A stretch of DNA of 64,000 bases from Pseudomonas lundensis (GCF_002269125.1 NZ_NQKI01000012.1:58165-122164), one strand, 5' to 3'; numbered from the stretch's first letter, positions 29,790-39,784 are shown. The notes: a model not told the origin generated them from the sequence alone. Numbers and translations: made by a program.

Positions 29790-31699
29790 CAGGACAAGGC
29801 CTCAAGCTCTGCCTGAAGGGTTTCCAGCACTTCCAGCGCTTCCATCCAGCGTTCTTCCAACTGACCTTCCAGCACCTTGAGTTTGGCCTGCTCAGCCAGC
29901 AGCTCACGCAACTCGTCCTTACGGGCAGCTTCGTACACCGCACTGTCGCCAAGGCTGACTTCAATGCTAGCCAGCTTTTCGTTGACCTTACCCAACTCGC
30001 TCTCAAGCTTGTCAGCTTCGCGCTTATGGGGGGCCAATTGCTGACGCAGTGCAGCGGCTGCCTGGCGTTGAGCCTTTTTGTCAGTCTTGTCCGGATTGAC
30101 CGGCGTAGTGCTGACAGGGGCGTTGCGCAAACGGTAATCGGCCAGCCAACGTGCGTAGTCTTCAAGGTCGCCGTCGAACTCCTGCACCTTGCCGTCGGCC
30201 ACCAGCAGAAACTCGTCGGTGGTGCTTTTGAGCAAATGCCGGTCGTGAGATACCACCAGCACCGCACCGCTGAACTCTTGCAAAGCCATGGTCAGCGCCA
30301 GACGCATTTCGAGATCAAGGTGGTTGGTCGGTTCGTCGAGCAGCAACAGATTAGGGCGTCCCCACGCGATCAAGGCCAGCGCAAGGCGGGCCTTTTCGCC
30401 GCCCGAAAAATTCAGCACAGGCTCATCGATGCGCGCACCACGGAAGTCGAAACCGCCGAGGAAGTCGCGCAGTGTTTGTTCGCGTTCAGTAGGCGCCAGT
30501 CGTTGCAGGTGCAGCAGCGGGCTGGCTTTGGCGTCCAGCGAATCAAGCTGGTGCTGGGCAAAGTAGCCTACGACCAGGTTCTCGCCGCGGGCCAAACGGC
30601 CAGCCAGCGGCTCCAGCTCGCCCGCGAGGTTTTTGATCAGGGTTGATTTACCGGCCCCATTGGGGCCCAGTAAACCGATACGGGCACCCGGCACCAGTTG
30701 CAGCTTGACCTTCTCCAGGATGGTTTTGTCGCCATACCCCAAGCGGGCATCGGACAAATCCAGCAGCGGGCTGGAGAGCTTCACGGCTTCACGAAACACG
30801 AAGTCGAACGGCGAATCAACGTGGGCCGCGCTCAGTTCTTCCATGCGCTCAAGTGCCTTGATCCGGCTTTGTGCCTGACGCGCCTTGGTGGCTTGAGCCT
30901 TGAAACGGGCGATGTAGCTTTCCATGTGCGCACGTTGCGCCTGTTGCTTCTCGTAGGCCTGCTGTTGCTGGGCCAGACGCTCGGCACGGGCGCGCTCGAA
31001 GGCTGTGTAACCACCGCGGTAGAGCGTGATTTTGCGCTGATCGACGTGGGCGATGTTGTCCACCACGGCATCGAGAAAATCCCGGTCGTGGGATATCAGC
31101 AGCAAGGTGCCCGGGTAGCTTTTGAGGAAGTCTTCGAGCCACAAAATGGCATCAAGGTCCAAGTGGTTGGTCGGTTCATCGAGCAACAACAAATCCGACG
31201 GACACATGAGGGCTTGCGCCAGGTTCAGGCGCATCCGCCAGCCACCGGAAAAGTCGGCGACCGGGCGATCCATTTGTTCGTTGGTGAACCCCAGACCGGC
31301 GAGCATTTTGCGCGCACGGGCGTCGGCAGTGTAGCCGTCGGCGCTGTCCAGCTCGGCATGCAGGCGTGCCTGAGCCGGGCCGTCTTCGTCCGCCTCGGCC
31401 TTGGCCAGATCGGCTTGCACCTGGCGCAGACGCTGGTCGCCATCGAGCACGTAATCGATCGCAATGCGGTCGAGGGTGTCGATTTCTTGCCGCATGTGGG
31501 CAATCCGCCAGTCGGCAGGGAGCAGACAATCACCCGAATCGGGGGTCAACTCACCCAGTAACAAGGCGAACAACGTGGATTTACCGGCGCCGTTGGCGCC
31601 GACCAGACCGGCTTTGTGGCCGGCGTGCAGCGTCAGCTCGGCGTCTTCTAGCAGACGTTGCGGGCCACGCTGTAAAGTCAGGTTCTGAAGTCGGATCAT
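29789..31699 (-). CDS. yheS: ABC-F ATPase YheS
   Basis: A 636-residue cytoplasmic ABC-F protein with no membrane part: two ATPase domains (Walker A GANGAGKST near residue 33 and GPNGAGKST near residue 345; signatures FSGGWRMRL and FSGGEKARL; LLLDEPTNHLDL twice), the linker between them, and a C-terminal coiled coil (PHKREADKLESELGKV). ABC-F proteins act on stalled ribosomes. Length equals E. coli YheS. The start MIRLQNLTL at 31699 is chosen over the longer in-frame 31732. Confidence 0.94.
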   Translation of the reverse strand: MIRLQNLTLQRGPQRLLEDAELTLHAGHKAGLVGANGAGKSTLFALLLGELTPDSGDCLLPADWRIAHMRQEIDTLDRIAIDYVLDGDQRLRQVQADLAKAEADEDGPAQARLHAELDSADGYTADARARKMLAGLGFTNEQMDRPVADFSGGWRMRLNLAQALMCPSDLLLLDEPTNHLDLDAILWLEDFLKSYPGTLLLISHDRDFLDAVVDNIAHVDQRKITLYRGGYTAFERARAERLAQQQQAYEKQQAQRAHMESYIARFKAQATKARQAQSRIKALERMEELSAAHVDSPFDFVFREAVKLSSPLLDLSDARLGYGDKTILEKVKLQLVPGARIGLLGPNGAGKSTLIKNLAGELEPLAGRLARGENLVVGYFAQHQLDSLDAKASPLLHLQRLAPTEREQTLRDFLGGFDFRGARIDEPVLNFSGGEKARLALALIAWGRPNLLLLDEPTNHLDLEMRLALTMALQEFSGAVLVVSHDRHLLKSTTDEFLLVADGKVQEFDGDLEDYARWLADYRLRNAPVSTTPVNPDKTDKKAQRQAAAALRQQLAPHKREADKLESELGKVNEKLASIEVSLGDSAVYEAARKDELRELLAEQAKLKVLEGQLEERWMEALEVLETLQAELEALS

Positions 31700-31749
31700 A
31701 ATGGCGGCGGAGTCTACCAGCTTCCCTCTCAACTGGCGCTAATTGCACT

Positions 31750-32214
31750 ATGCACACTGACCTGTGGAACTACTGTTTACACCTCTATGCGCGGCCCGGC
31801 GTCGAGCACGCCTGCCTTGAGCTGCAAAACCGGGGGATGGATGTGTGCCTGCTGCTGTGTGGGGCATGGTTGCAAACGCGCGGCGTGGCCTGCAATGAAG
31901 GCCGACTGACGCAACTACAGGCCTGCGCCGAGCCTTGGCAGCGCGACGTCATACAGCCTTTACGCCAATTACGGATGCAATGGCGTGAAGCGTCTGAGCA
32001 CGATGAGGCACTCGCCACTTTGCGCATGCAGGTCAAAACGTTGGAGATAGAGGCGGAGCGCACATTGCTGTTGCGGTTGGAATCATTGACTCGCAAGTGG
32101 CTGCCTGGGCAATCAGCACAGAAATGCAACTGGTTGCGGGAGCTGGTCAGCCTTGTTGGCCAACCCGATTGCGACACGCTGCAAGCGCTGCGTGCCGCAA
32201 TCAACCACGCTTAA
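31750..32214 (+). CDS. TIGR02444 family protein
   Basis: A 154-residue soluble, helical protein (start MHTDLWNYCLHLYARPGVEH) matching the pseudomonad TIGR02444 family of unknown function that is found next to yheS and algP. Cysteine-rich for a cytoplasmic protein of this size (seven or more Cys). Divergent from yheS by 50 bases and overlapping the convergent algP stop by 4 bases. Confidence 0.82.
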   Translation: MHTDLWNYCLHLYARPGVEHACLELQNRGMDVCLLLCGAWLQTRGVACNEGRLTQLQACAEPWQRDVIQPLRQLRMQWREASEHDEALATLRMQVKTLEIEAERTLLLRLESLTRKWLPGQSAQKCNWLRELVSLVGQPDCDTLQALRAAINHA

Positions 32215-33149
32215 GAAGCGCTGGTTGGCGTAACCGCGGGGGTTGTCGCAGGCGTTGGAGCGGGCGTTGCGGCTGGCGCAGAGGCCGGTGTTGCAGCAGG
32301 TGTTGCGGCTGGCTTGGCGGTTGTTGCCGGCTTGGTTGCCGCTGGCTTTCTGGCTGCAGGCTTAGCCGCTGGTTTGGCGACCGCAGGTTTTGCAGCGGGC
32401 TTAACTGCCGGTTTGGCGGCGGCAGGTTTGACAACTGCTGGTTTGGCGGCAGGCTTCGGCGCCGGTTTGGCGGCGGCGCGGGTGGCTGGCTTGGCGGCGG
32501 CTTTGACCGGCGCTTTAGCCGCAGGCTTGGCAGCAGCAGGTTTTGCGGTGGCTGCTTTCGTAGCAGGATTAGCGGCTGGGGCTTTAGCAGCCACAGGTTT
32601 GACAGCGCGTGCGGTGGCCGGTTTTTGCGCCGCCGCTTTAGCCGCTGGTTTCGCAGCCGCTTTTACAGGGGCCTTGGCAGGGGCTTTTGCGGCTGTTTTG
32701 GCGGGCGCTTTTGCAGCAGCCTTCTTGGCACTGGCAGCAGGCTTGGCGTCACGGGTGGTCAACGCTTTGGCAACAGCTTCCTTGACCCGGCCTACACCTT
32801 GAGCGAGCTTCAAGCTTTCTTGAGCGTCGCGCTTGAGTTGCAGGATGTAATCGCGGGTTTCTGTTTGACGTTCTTTCAAGGCATCGAGCAGTTGCTCAAG
32901 CTCTTTAACTGCAGACTTGGCTTTGGACTGAGCCTTGGACTTGCCGGAATTGGCCGCGTCTTGCAGTTTGGCGCGCGCTTTGTGCAGTTTTTCCTGAGCT
33001 TTGCCGCGCTGTTTTTCAAGCTTGGCGAGCAGTTTCTCAGCATCAGCCAACGCTTGGGAGCAAGCGTTTTCCAAATGCTCAAGCAAGCTGCCTGAGAGCT
33101 GTTGGAGCAGGTGCAACGGGGTATTAACGGGCTTCTTTTTGGCCGACAT
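32211..33149 (-). CDS. algP: Histone-like alginate regulator AlgP, KPAA-repeat protein
   Basis: A 312-residue protein in two parts: residues 1-~125 are a coiled-coil domain (LLQQLSGSLLEHLENACSQA, then KLEKQRGKAQEKLHKAR), and residues ~135-312 are almost only Lys, Pro, Ala with imperfect KPAAK/AAKPA units resembling eukaryotic H1 tails. In P. aeruginosa AlgP (AlgR3) affects alginate gene expression and binds DNA non-specifically. A strong site (ggaggtaaacc) precedes the ATG. Repeat number is prone to slippage, and the opposite strand consequently carries long false frames. Confidence 0.93.
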   Translation of the reverse strand: MSAKKKPVNTPLHLLQQLSGSLLEHLENACSQALADAEKLLAKLEKQRGKAQEKLHKARAKLQDAANSGKSKAQSKAKSAVKELEQLLDALKERQTETRDYILQLKRDAQESLKLAQGVGRVKEAVAKALTTRDAKPAASAKKAAAKAPAKTAAKAPAKAPVKAAAKPAAKAAAQKPATARAVKPVAAKAPAANPATKAATAKPAAAKPAAKAPVKAAAKPATRAAAKPAPKPAAKPAVVKPAAAKPAVKPAAKPAVAKPAAKPAARKPAATKPATTAKPAATPAATPASAPAATPAPTPATTPAVTPTSAS

Positions 33150-33408
33150 GGTTTACCTCCTGGCTGAAGTGAGTGCGGCTCATACTAGACCTCTGTAAGA
33201 ACCGCCGATAGATCATGTTGACACTAACGATAGCTATGCGTTGCATGGCGTCGAGAAAGTTGTTCCGGATCAACCTTTAGTCCGCTGCGGTGTTTATTTA
33301 ACGGAGGCTTTTACCGGTTCAAAACGTTCCGTTGTTCCGAGTAAATAAAACACGATGCCCTGCAACACGGCTGGCATAATCCCCGGCACTTTTGGCCGGA
33401 GAGTGACC

Positions 33409-34074
33409 ATGGCTCGTTATCTTTTATGGACTTTTTTATGCCTTGCTCCATTGGCCCACGCAGCGCCGGAAACACAGACCGATGCCGCGCATGACCTGGC
33501 TTACAGCCTGGGCGCCAGTCTGGGAGAACGCCTGCGCGAAGAGGTGCCTGACCTGCAACTTGACGCCTTGATTGAAGGGTTGCGCGCAGCTTATCAGGGC
33601 AAGCCGTTAACCCTCAGCGATGCACGCATCGAGCAGGTGTTGACGGAACATCAGTCGCGGATCGACGCTGCCTCCACTCAGCCTGATATCGAGCGCGCCC
33701 TGTCGGCCGAGCACGCGTTTTTGGAAAAGGAAAAAGCGCTGCCACATACCCGTGAGCTGGCGGACGGCATTCTTCAAACAGAACTCAACCCCGGCACAGG
33801 TGCAAAGCCTGAGGCTCAAGGGTGGGTGAAGGTGAACTACATGGGACGGCTGCCCGATGGCTCTGTGTTTGATCAAAGCACGCAGCCACAGTGGTTTCGT
33901 CTGGACAGTGTGATAGCGGGATGGCGTAGCGCGCTGACTCAAATGCCCGTCGGGGCTAAGTGGCGACTGGTAATACCGTCAAGTCAGGCGTATGGCGCTG
34001 ACGGCGCCGGGGATTTGATCGCGCCTTACACACCGCTGGTGTTTGAAATCGAATTGCTCGACAGCAAAAAATAA
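33409..34074 (+). CDS. Periplasmic FKBP-type peptidyl-prolyl isomerase
   Basis: 221 residues: signal peptide (MARYLLWTFLCLAPLAHAAP), an FkpA/FklB-type helical dimerisation domain (AYSLGASLGERL to ~residue 120) and a C-terminal FKBP domain (GWVKVNYMGRLPDGSVFDQS, IPSSQAYG, PLVFEIELLD). The FKBP segment is short and lacks the usual GW..EGI motif in full form (VIAGWRSALTQMPVG), which may lower isomerase activity. ATG 33409 is used because it opens the signal peptide. Located between divergent algP and algQ as in P. aeruginosa. Confidence 0.9.
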   Translation: MARYLLWTFLCLAPLAHAAPETQTDAAHDLAYSLGASLGERLREEVPDLQLDALIEGLRAAYQGKPLTLSDARIEQVLTEHQSRIDAASTQPDIERALSAEHAFLEKEKALPHTRELADGILQTELNPGTGAKPEAQGWVKVNYMGRLPDGSVFDQSTQPQWFRLDSVIAGWRSALTQMPVGAKWRLVIPSSQAYGADGAGDLIAPYTPLVFEIELLDSKK

Positions 34075-34092
34075 AGCGCATCTCGCCTTCGA

Positions 34093-34118
34093 TTGCAGGA
34101 GCGCAGGTGCTCCTGCAA
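34093..34118. terminator. Inverted repeat between fkbp gene and algQ
   Basis: Perfect 10-base arms TTGCAGGAGC and GCTCCTGCAA around a 6-base loop, located between convergent stops. The core resembles pseudomonad REP palindromes (GCAGGAGC...GCTCCTGC). A terminator function is inferred from position. Confidence 0.5.
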
Positions 34119-34139
34119 CGTCTACGCCGGGGTGGCATA

Positions 34140-34631
34140 TCAGGCTTGGATGGCTTCAGCGTTGGGCATGACGTTTTGGTTGTGAGCGTTGTGCAGTACT
34201 TCGATCAGGCAGTCTTCCAATTCGAATCGTTCATGAAGCAAGGCACCCAGCTCTTTGAACTTGGCGGCCAGCTTTTCACAATCAGGACGATGATCCTTGC
34301 CGTCACAGCGGTCATTGAAGTCCAGAGCACGTTCAGTGATTTCTTGAATGCGCGGATAAAGTTGACTGGCGAGCTCAATGCCGCGCTCATCATCAAAGGC
34401 TTTAGCTTCTTGATGTAGCTGATCGTAAATCTCGAAGTGGCCAGCCGACACATAGTCGACCAACACCTGGCAAAACTCTTTTTGGGTTTTACGCTTGGGA
34501 TTCGAGGAATTTTGCTCGATCTTGACGGCTTCGTAAGCCTTCACGAGCTCTGCGCGCTCATGCAGCCAGTTATCAATCAGCTTGTGGACGCCGTTGAAAC
34601 GCTCCTGAGCATTCTTGCAACTCTCTAGCAT
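34140..34631 (-). CDS. algQ: Anti-sigma70 factor AlgQ (Rsd)
   Basis: A 163-residue Rsd/AlgQ protein, which binds region 4 of the housekeeping sigma factor and shifts RNA polymerase use; in P. aeruginosa AlgQ affects alginate, siderophore and virulence genes. Family marks are [38 protein letters not shown] and the helix [20 protein letters not shown]. Length is normal. It lies between the FKBP gene and dsbB, the usual algP-algQ-dsbH order. Confidence 0.96.
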   Translation of the reverse strand: MLESCKNAQERFNGVHKLIDNWLHERAELVKAYEAVKIEQNSSNPKRKTQKEFCQVLVDYVSAGHFEIYDQLHQEAKAFDDERGIELASQLYPRIQEITERALDFNDRCDGKDHRPDCEKLAAKFKELGALLHERFELEDCLIEVLHNAHNQNVMPNAEAIQA

Positions 34632-34823
34632 GGTGATCTCTCTTCCCTTATGGGCTCATGCCACCCAGCGTTGGCCGGGCCTGTCTGAACCCAAAAGTGC
34701 GCTAGAGCGCAACGGCATTGGGCGGCATATTCCAGTAATGCGTGCGGGCCAGATTATGCCCGCACGGTGACTGCTTCAAGGTACGCACGAGAGAAAATTC
34801 ATACAAGCGTTTAATGGGACCTG

Positions 34824-35351
34824 CTACGCCGGGTCGCAGGGAGGGCTATGCATGCGGGAAACGACTGTGCGAATGAGCTGCGTAATGCTTAGCAGGCACA
34901 GGCCGGTGAATGCCAGCAAACTCAACTCGGGGATGCTCAGGCCAAAAACTGTCCAACTGACGTGAACACACTCTTCGCTCCCTCTGAATAGCGCCGAAAG
35001 GGCAGTTTTCAAGGAAAAGTTGTGCAACATGCAAATGAAGTCGGGCTGGCAGAACATGAGTTGCTCAGGCGGCACCCTGAGTAATATCACTTGGCGCACT
35101 GCGCTCATTGCCCCGGCGAACGCCAGTACCAACGACACGATCGAATAACTCATTACACGTTTGGGGCGCGAGGCATGCGCATAAGCGATCAGATTCACGA
35201 TACAAAAGGTCAGTAGAAAAAAACGCTGCACCCAACATAACGAACACGGTTTAAGTCCGGGCCCGTACTCCAGATACAAGGAGACGCTCAGCACAGTCGA
35301 ACTGGCTAAAAACATCAGGAGAAATATGAAACGTGAGCCGGCCAAAAACAT
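34824..35351 (-). CDS. dsbB: Disulfide bond formation protein DsbB
   Basis: 175-residue inner-membrane protein with four predicted membrane segments that reoxidises DsbA with ubiquinone. The first redox pair is C36-SL-C39 (KPCSLCWVQR) and the second loop carries Cys in LMFCQPDFIC and EECVHVSW. This copy corresponds to the one called DsbH next to algQ in P. aeruginosa. Pseudomonads usually have a second dsbB elsewhere, so this may be the accessory one. Confidence 0.92.
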   Translation of the reverse strand: MFLAGSRFIFLLMFLASSTVLSVSLYLEYGPGLKPCSLCWVQRFFLLTFCIVNLIAYAHASRPKRVMSYSIVSLVLAFAGAMSAVRQVILLRVPPEQLMFCQPDFICMLHNFSLKTALSALFRGSEECVHVSWTVFGLSIPELSLLAFTGLCLLSITQLIRTVVSRMHSPPCDPA

Positions 35352-35538
35352 GGCTTTTCCGTAACAAAATAGACAGGTAATTACGGTAGTGGAAAGCCGT
35401 TGGCCCTTTCAAGATGGGGCCCGGGGGAAGCTTCCGTAAGGCTGTAAGGATTAACCGACAGGCTCTGAAAGATAGTTTGTTACATCTCGTAGGAATTTTA
35501 CTTTCCGGAAATTAAGTACGAGATTTCTTTAAGGGAAG

Positions 35539-35570
35539 CCGACTTACGCCTATGCATAAGTCGGACTCTT
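35539..35570 (+). terminator. Inverted repeat after hemY
   Basis: Arms CCGACTTA and TAAGTCGG flank a 10-base centre, followed on the plus strand by ctcttttt. It touches the hemY stop. The T tract is oriented to stop plus-strand transcripts entering hemY, so it may shield hemY from antisense transcription; on the minus strand it is only a stem. Confidence 0.4.
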
Positions 35571-35571
35571 T

Positions 35572-36813
35572 TTAGATACTACTCGCAGCGGCCGGTAAGG
35601 GTAACGCTAACAAACGCTCATCCAAAAGGTTCAAACCTTCTTGAAACAGTTGATTGCTACGATCGGTTTCACCCAGTTGAGCCAATAACCTGGCGAGTTC
35701 AGCGCAGGCTTCCGGGTTACGCTGAAGTTTGAGGCTGCTTTCCAGGTAATCACGGGCCTTGCCCCACAAGCTGTTCTGCAGGCACAAACGACCCAAGGTC
35801 AGCAGCAGGCTCGGATCTGCCGGATGCGCCTTGAGCCAGCCTTCAGCCGTTTGCAATTGTTTGACCGGATCTTTGCCGCGCAACAAACCGTACAGACGCA
35901 CCAGATGGCTGTCGTAGTTGCGTTTCAGGGCGCCCCGCAAGACTTCCTCAGCCTCACCTTGAGCCCCCAATTGACGCAATTGTTCGGCATAGGCCAAAAC
36001 CAGCGCCGGCTCCTGACGCTGGGCCGAGGTCAGTTGCTGCCACGCGCGCTGCAACGATTGCAGGGCCGCTTCGCCTTCTGTCTCGCGTTGTGCTGCCAGA
36101 TTGAGGTTTTGCCCCCATGCCCGGCTTTCCAGCTCTGCCAGTTCTTTGGCGGGCAACACTTTGTCTTTGCGTAGCTCCGGCAACAGGCGAATCAGCGCTG
36201 TCCAGTCGCCACGCTGTTGATGCAGACGCTGTAACTGACGCAGCACCTGCACGTTATGCGGATGACGCTCGTGCATGGCTTGAAGGGTATTCAGTGCGCC
36301 ATCGGTGTCGGCGCGGTCTACTTGCAACTGCGCATGGCTCAAGGCAATCGCAAGTTCCGCTTGTGGCTGACGCTGCAACGCGCGCTCAAGCAGTTTGTCA
36401 CTCTCTTCGTAATGACCCAGCTCGTTGGCCGCACGGGCCGCGCCAAGATAGAACAGCAGCGGCTGCCGCTCTGCTTCGGCTGCACGTGACAAGTGTTTTT
36501 GCGCACTGGCCCAGCGTCCTTCGGCAAGATCCATCTGGCCTTGCTCGATCGCTATTTGCACACGCCGGCTACGGTTGCGACGCGACCAGGGGTTAACCAG
36601 CCCGGTTGAGGCCGTCACCAGCTCGACCAACAGCTTGATGCCCCAGATCAAAAGCCACAGCACAACAATCAGCGCCAGCGTGGCCCACACACTGGACTCA
36701 TAGCGAAAACTTTTATAAGCGATTAGCACGTAGCCCGTGTCTTCGGCAATGGCCAGGCCGATGCAGGCCGCCGCTGCGATCAACAAAAACACAATCACAT
36801 AGAAGCGCTTCAT
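35572..36813 (-). CDS. hemY: HemY, tetratricopeptide membrane protein of haem cluster
   Basis: 413 residues: two N-terminal membrane segments (residues ~5-25 and ~42-65), then TPR repeats to the end (QIAIEQGQMDLAEGRWASAQ, LYLGAARAANELGHYEESD, LTLGRLCLQNSLWGKARDYL). This gammaproteobacterial HemY is not the protoporphyrinogen oxidase of Bacillus; it is a TPR protein encoded with hemX and proposed to organise or regulate haem synthesis. Its start overlaps hemX by 4 bases, showing it ends the hemCDXY operon. Confidence 0.93.
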   Translation of the reverse strand: MKRFYVIVFLLIAAAACIGLAIAEDTGYVLIAYKSFRYESSVWATLALIVVLWLLIWGIKLLVELVTASTGLVNPWSRRNRSRRVQIAIEQGQMDLAEGRWASAQKHLSRAAEAERQPLLFYLGAARAANELGHYEESDKLLERALQRQPQAELAIALSHAQLQVDRADTDGALNTLQAMHERHPHNVQVLRQLQRLHQQRGDWTALIRLLPELRKDKVLPAKELAELESRAWGQNLNLAAQRETEGEAALQSLQRAWQQLTSAQRQEPALVLAYAEQLRQLGAQGEAEEVLRGALKRNYDSHLVRLYGLLRGKDPVKQLQTAEGWLKAHPADPSLLLTLGRLCLQNSLWGKARDYLESSLKLQRNPEACAELARLLAQLGETDRSNQLFQEGLNLLDERLLALPLPAAASSI

Positions 36814-37937
36814 GGACTGGTCTCCTGCGCCGGGTTGCCGGCTGCCTGACCCGGCTCGTCAGCACTGACGTGACGTCGCTCGAGGTAAGCCTGCACCGCG
36901 CTCAACGTGCCGGCCAAGTCCGGGGTTTTGACAGTTACCGGTTGCTTGCTGAGCTCAACCACTTGCTCCAACAGCTTCTGGCTTTGCGGATTGTCCTGAT
37001 TGAAGTTGCCTTTGAGCACCTCTTCAGCCTGCGCCAACGCCTGGGTGTACACCGGCGCCTGTCCATTGAGCGCCGCCCATTGCGCCTGCTCCAGTGCAAG
37101 GCTCAAGGCTAGACGTACTTGCGTCAGGCTTTGCCCGGCCAACAGTGGGCGGACGTTTTTATCCGCATTGAAATCAATGCGGATGTAATGGGAGATTTCG
37201 TCCCACCACTGCGCCCATCGGCTTGCGCCATCCCCGTCAGCCGTCAGGCCAAGCAATGAATCGCCTTGGTCCTGATAAGCCGGAGCCAACGCATTGAGCT
37301 GGGCGACTTGATCGCGCAAGGCTGCCAGACGCAGGAACAGGCCGGTACGGTCTGGCTGTTCGACACTGCGCAAGGCCGCGAGGCTTTTGGCCAACTGTTC
37401 CCGCGCAGCGTACGAGCCCGGGTCATTCTGTTCACGCAAAATGGCATCTGCCCCCTCCACCAGCGCCTGCGCACTGGTGATGTCTTGCAGTGCAGAAAGG
37501 CGCAGGCTGGCCAGACGCAGCAAATGCTCGGCCTCCGCCAGGCGCCAATCCTTGCGACTGGCTCCAAGAACGGTTTCGAGGCGCTGATTCAAACGCTGCT
37601 GGTCGCCCTGCAACTGCACCACCAGCTGGCGCTGATCATCCAGGGCGCTGGCCGAAGGCAATTGGTTCAGACGCGTGAGCAACTGTTGCTCACCTTGCTT
37701 GATCGACAAGGTTTGCGCACCCAACGTTTGCACTTCGCTCAGTTGTTGCGCCGTCTCCGTTTGTAGATGACGGACCTGCCACACGCCCCAGCCGCCTACC
37801 GCGACACCGGCAGCACCGAGCAACAGGGCGACGACCGCCAGGCCATTGCCCCGGCGCTCAGGCTTGACGACAGGCTTTTCAGCCGGCGCTTGCGGCGCGG
37901 GCTGCACAGGTTCTTTGGTCAAGATTGTTTCGCTCAC
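36810..37937 (-). CDS. hemX: HemX, uroporphyrinogen-III C-methyltransferase-like membrane protein
   Basis: 375 residues: a proline-rich cytoplasmic start, one membrane segment (NGLAVVALLLGAAGVAVGGW, residues ~30-50), then a long helical periplasmic part with coiled coil (VQLQGDQQRLNQRLE). Although labelled a methyltransferase in databases, it has no methyltransferase fold I can see. The GTG at 37937 (aaaggata upstream) is preferred; earlier in-frame codons reach into hemD without a family match. It starts 16 bases after hemD and overlaps hemY by 4 bases. Confidence 0.92.
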   Translation of the reverse strand: MSETILTKEPVQPAPQAPAEKPVVKPERRGNGLAVVALLLGAAGVAVGGWGVWQVRHLQTETAQQLSEVQTLGAQTLSIKQGEQQLLTRLNQLPSASALDDQRQLVVQLQGDQQRLNQRLETVLGASRKDWRLAEAEHLLRLASLRLSALQDITSAQALVEGADAILREQNDPGSYAAREQLAKSLAALRSVEQPDRTGLFLRLAALRDQVAQLNALAPAYQDQGDSLLGLTADGDGASRWAQWWDEISHYIRIDFNADKNVRPLLAGQSLTQVRLALSLALEQAQWAALNGQAPVYTQALAQAEEVLKGNFNQDNPQSQKLLEQVVELSKQPVTVKTPDLAGTLSAVQAYLERRHVSADEPGQAAGNPAQETSP

Positions 37938-37953
37938 GTATCCATCCTTTGCA

Positions 37954-38721
37954 TTAGAGGGCAGGTACGGGATGCTCCCGTAACGCCGCCAGCAAAGCCG
38001 CGGCACTGGCGCCACGACAATCCACAACATGTTGGGCCCCGGCGCTGCGCGCCATCTCAGCCACGCGGGGGCTTGGAACAAACAACGGTAACGCTGACAG
38101 CCGGGTCCAGGCATCGCCAGCCAACTGCCGTAAATGTTCGAATCCTTGTCCACTGCTGACCACCAGCGCGTTCAGGCGTTCCACTTGAACACGTTGGCAG
38201 AGCGCCTCTGGCGGGTAGGACGGCAATTCACGCGCATAGAGCTCAAGGTAGTCGACCTGCGCGCCCAACTGGCGCAAATGGTCGGCCAATCGCTCGCGCC
38301 CGCCCTGCCCGCGCATGATCAAGACCTTGCGTTCGGCCCCTTCGACAGCACGCTTGAACTCCTCAAGGGCCAGCAAGGCTTCACTGTCATCTGCCGATGG
38401 AGGGTAGCTAACATCCAGCCCATAACCGCAGAGAATCTGCGCCGTGGCGGCCCCGACACTGAACCACTTCTGCCGGGGCGGCTGCGACCAATACTGACTG
38501 ACCAGAGCCAGCCCCAGCCGGGCAGCGGGTTTACTGACGACTATGACCGCGCAATAACGATCCAGCCCACTAATCAGTTCGCGCTGCGGATCGTTTAACT
38601 CCAGCGGCCGAATCGCCAACAGCGGCAAGCTGCTGCTGAACACCCCGGCAGCGGCCAACTCGGCGGCCAATGCCGCGGAGTCATCGGCTGGCCGGGTCAG
38701 CAACACACGCCAGCCTGTCAC
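37954..38721 (-). CDS. hemD: Uroporphyrinogen-III synthase
   Basis: 255 residues, cyclises hydroxymethylbilane with ring D inversion. Sequence is poorly conserved in this family, but the start [20 protein letters not shown], the VVSKPAAR segment and the [14 protein letters not shown] region near residue 185 match HemD. It overlaps the hemC stop by 4 bases and precedes hemX, so function is supported by both sequence and context. Confidence 0.94.
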   Translation of the reverse strand: MTGWRVLLTRPADDSAALAAELAAAGVFSSSLPLLAIRPLELNDPQRELISGLDRYCAVIVVSKPAARLGLALVSQYWSQPPRQKWFSVGAATAQILCGYGLDVSYPPSADDSEALLALEEFKRAVEGAERKVLIMRGQGGRERLADHLRQLGAQVDYLELYARELPSYPPEALCQRVQVERLNALVVSSGQGFEHLRQLAGDAWTRLSALPLFVPSPRVAEMARSAGAQHVVDCRGASAAALLAALREHPVPAL

Positions 38722-39659
38722 GCGTGACCTGCCTCACCGTAAACGGCTTTAAGGATGTCCCCCGCGCCTTGGGCCAACAAGGCCTCAGCGACCTGCTCAC
38801 CCAACGCTTGGGCATCACTGCGGGGCGCACGGGCATCAGCGCTCAACAGTGTCCCGCCGCTAGGCTCGCCCACCAGACCGCGCAACCACAGTTGCTCACC
38901 CTCAAGCACGGCGTAGCACGCAATCGGAACCTGACATCCACCATTAAGGTGTTTGTTCAAGGCACGTTCGGCCGTAACGCGCACGGCCGTGTCGGCGTGA
39001 TGCAAAGGCGCGAGCAACGCATGTATTTCGGTGTCGGCACTGCGGCATTCGATGCCCACAGCCCCTTGGCCGCCCGCGGGCAAGCTGTCTTCGATGCTGA
39101 TGGCGGACGTGATGCGATCTTCAAAGCCAAGACGGATCAAACCTGCTGCCGCAAGAATGATGGCGTCGTATTCGCCAGCGTCGAGCTTGGCCAGACGGGT
39201 ATTGACGTTGCCGCGCAGGAAACGGATTTCGAGATCCGGACGACGGGTTAGCAATTGAGCCTGACGGCGCAGGCTCGACGTACCCACCACGCTGCCCGTG
39301 GGCAAGGCGTCAAGGCTGGCATAGGTATTGGACACAAACGCGTCACGCGGGTCTTCGCGCTCACAGATGCAAAACAGACCCAGGCCTTCAGGAAAGTCCA
39401 TCGGCACGTCTTTCATCGAGTGCACGGCAATGTCGGCTTCGTTTTCGAGCAAGGCTGTTTCCAGTTCCTTGACGAACAGGCCCTTGCCGCCGATTTTCGA
39501 CAGCGGCGAGTCCAGCAGCTTGTCACCACGGCTGACCATGGGCACCAGCGTCACCACAAGACCAGGGTGGGCCTGCTCCAGACGGGCTTTAACGAATTCG
39601 GCCTGCCACAGAGCCAGGGCGCTTTTACGGGTAGCGATGCGGATTTCGCGAGAGGACAT
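38718..39659 (-). CDS. hemC: Porphobilinogen deaminase
   Basis: 313 residues; joins four porphobilinogens to hydroxymethylbilane on a dipyrromethane cofactor. The cofactor-binding Cys lies in [17 protein letters not shown] near residue 241, and the substrate-binding [29 protein letters not shown] and [13 protein letters not shown] segments are intact. First gene of hemCDXY; algR lies upstream with an inverted repeat between them. Confidence 0.97.
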   Translation of the reverse strand: MSSREIRIATRKSALALWQAEFVKARLEQAHPGLVVTLVPMVSRGDKLLDSPLSKIGGKGLFVKELETALLENEADIAVHSMKDVPMDFPEGLGLFCICEREDPRDAFVSNTYASLDALPTGSVVGTSSLRRQAQLLTRRPDLEIRFLRGNVNTRLAKLDAGEYDAIILAAAGLIRLGFEDRITSAISIEDSLPAGGQGAVGIECRSADTEIHALLAPLHHADTAVRVTAERALNKHLNGGCQVPIACYAVLEGEQLWLRGLVGEPSGGTLLSADARAPRSDAQALGEQVAEALLAQGAGDILKAVYGEAGHA

Positions 39660-39762
39660 GGATCAATCCGTACTGAAAAGATACGGCGGATAATAACAGC
39701 TCAGCCAAATCTGCTTTGACTTGTATCAGAAGTCAGCGGCCTCCCTGACCGAAAACGGGGCT

Positions 39763-39784
39763 CACGCGCCCTATTGGGCGCGTG
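39763..39784 (-). terminator. Hairpin after algR
   Basis: Perfect arms CACGCGCCC and GGGCGCGTG with loop TATT abut the algR stop. On the minus strand the stem is followed after a few bases by gttttc, a weak T tract. It probably ends the algR transcript before hemC. Confidence 0.55.

Noticed and set aside
32097..33095. Long plus-strand frame (332 codons) rich in Gly, Cys and Arg opposite algP
   Set aside because: It is the mirror of the repeat-rich algP gene, with biased composition, no ribosome site and no family match.
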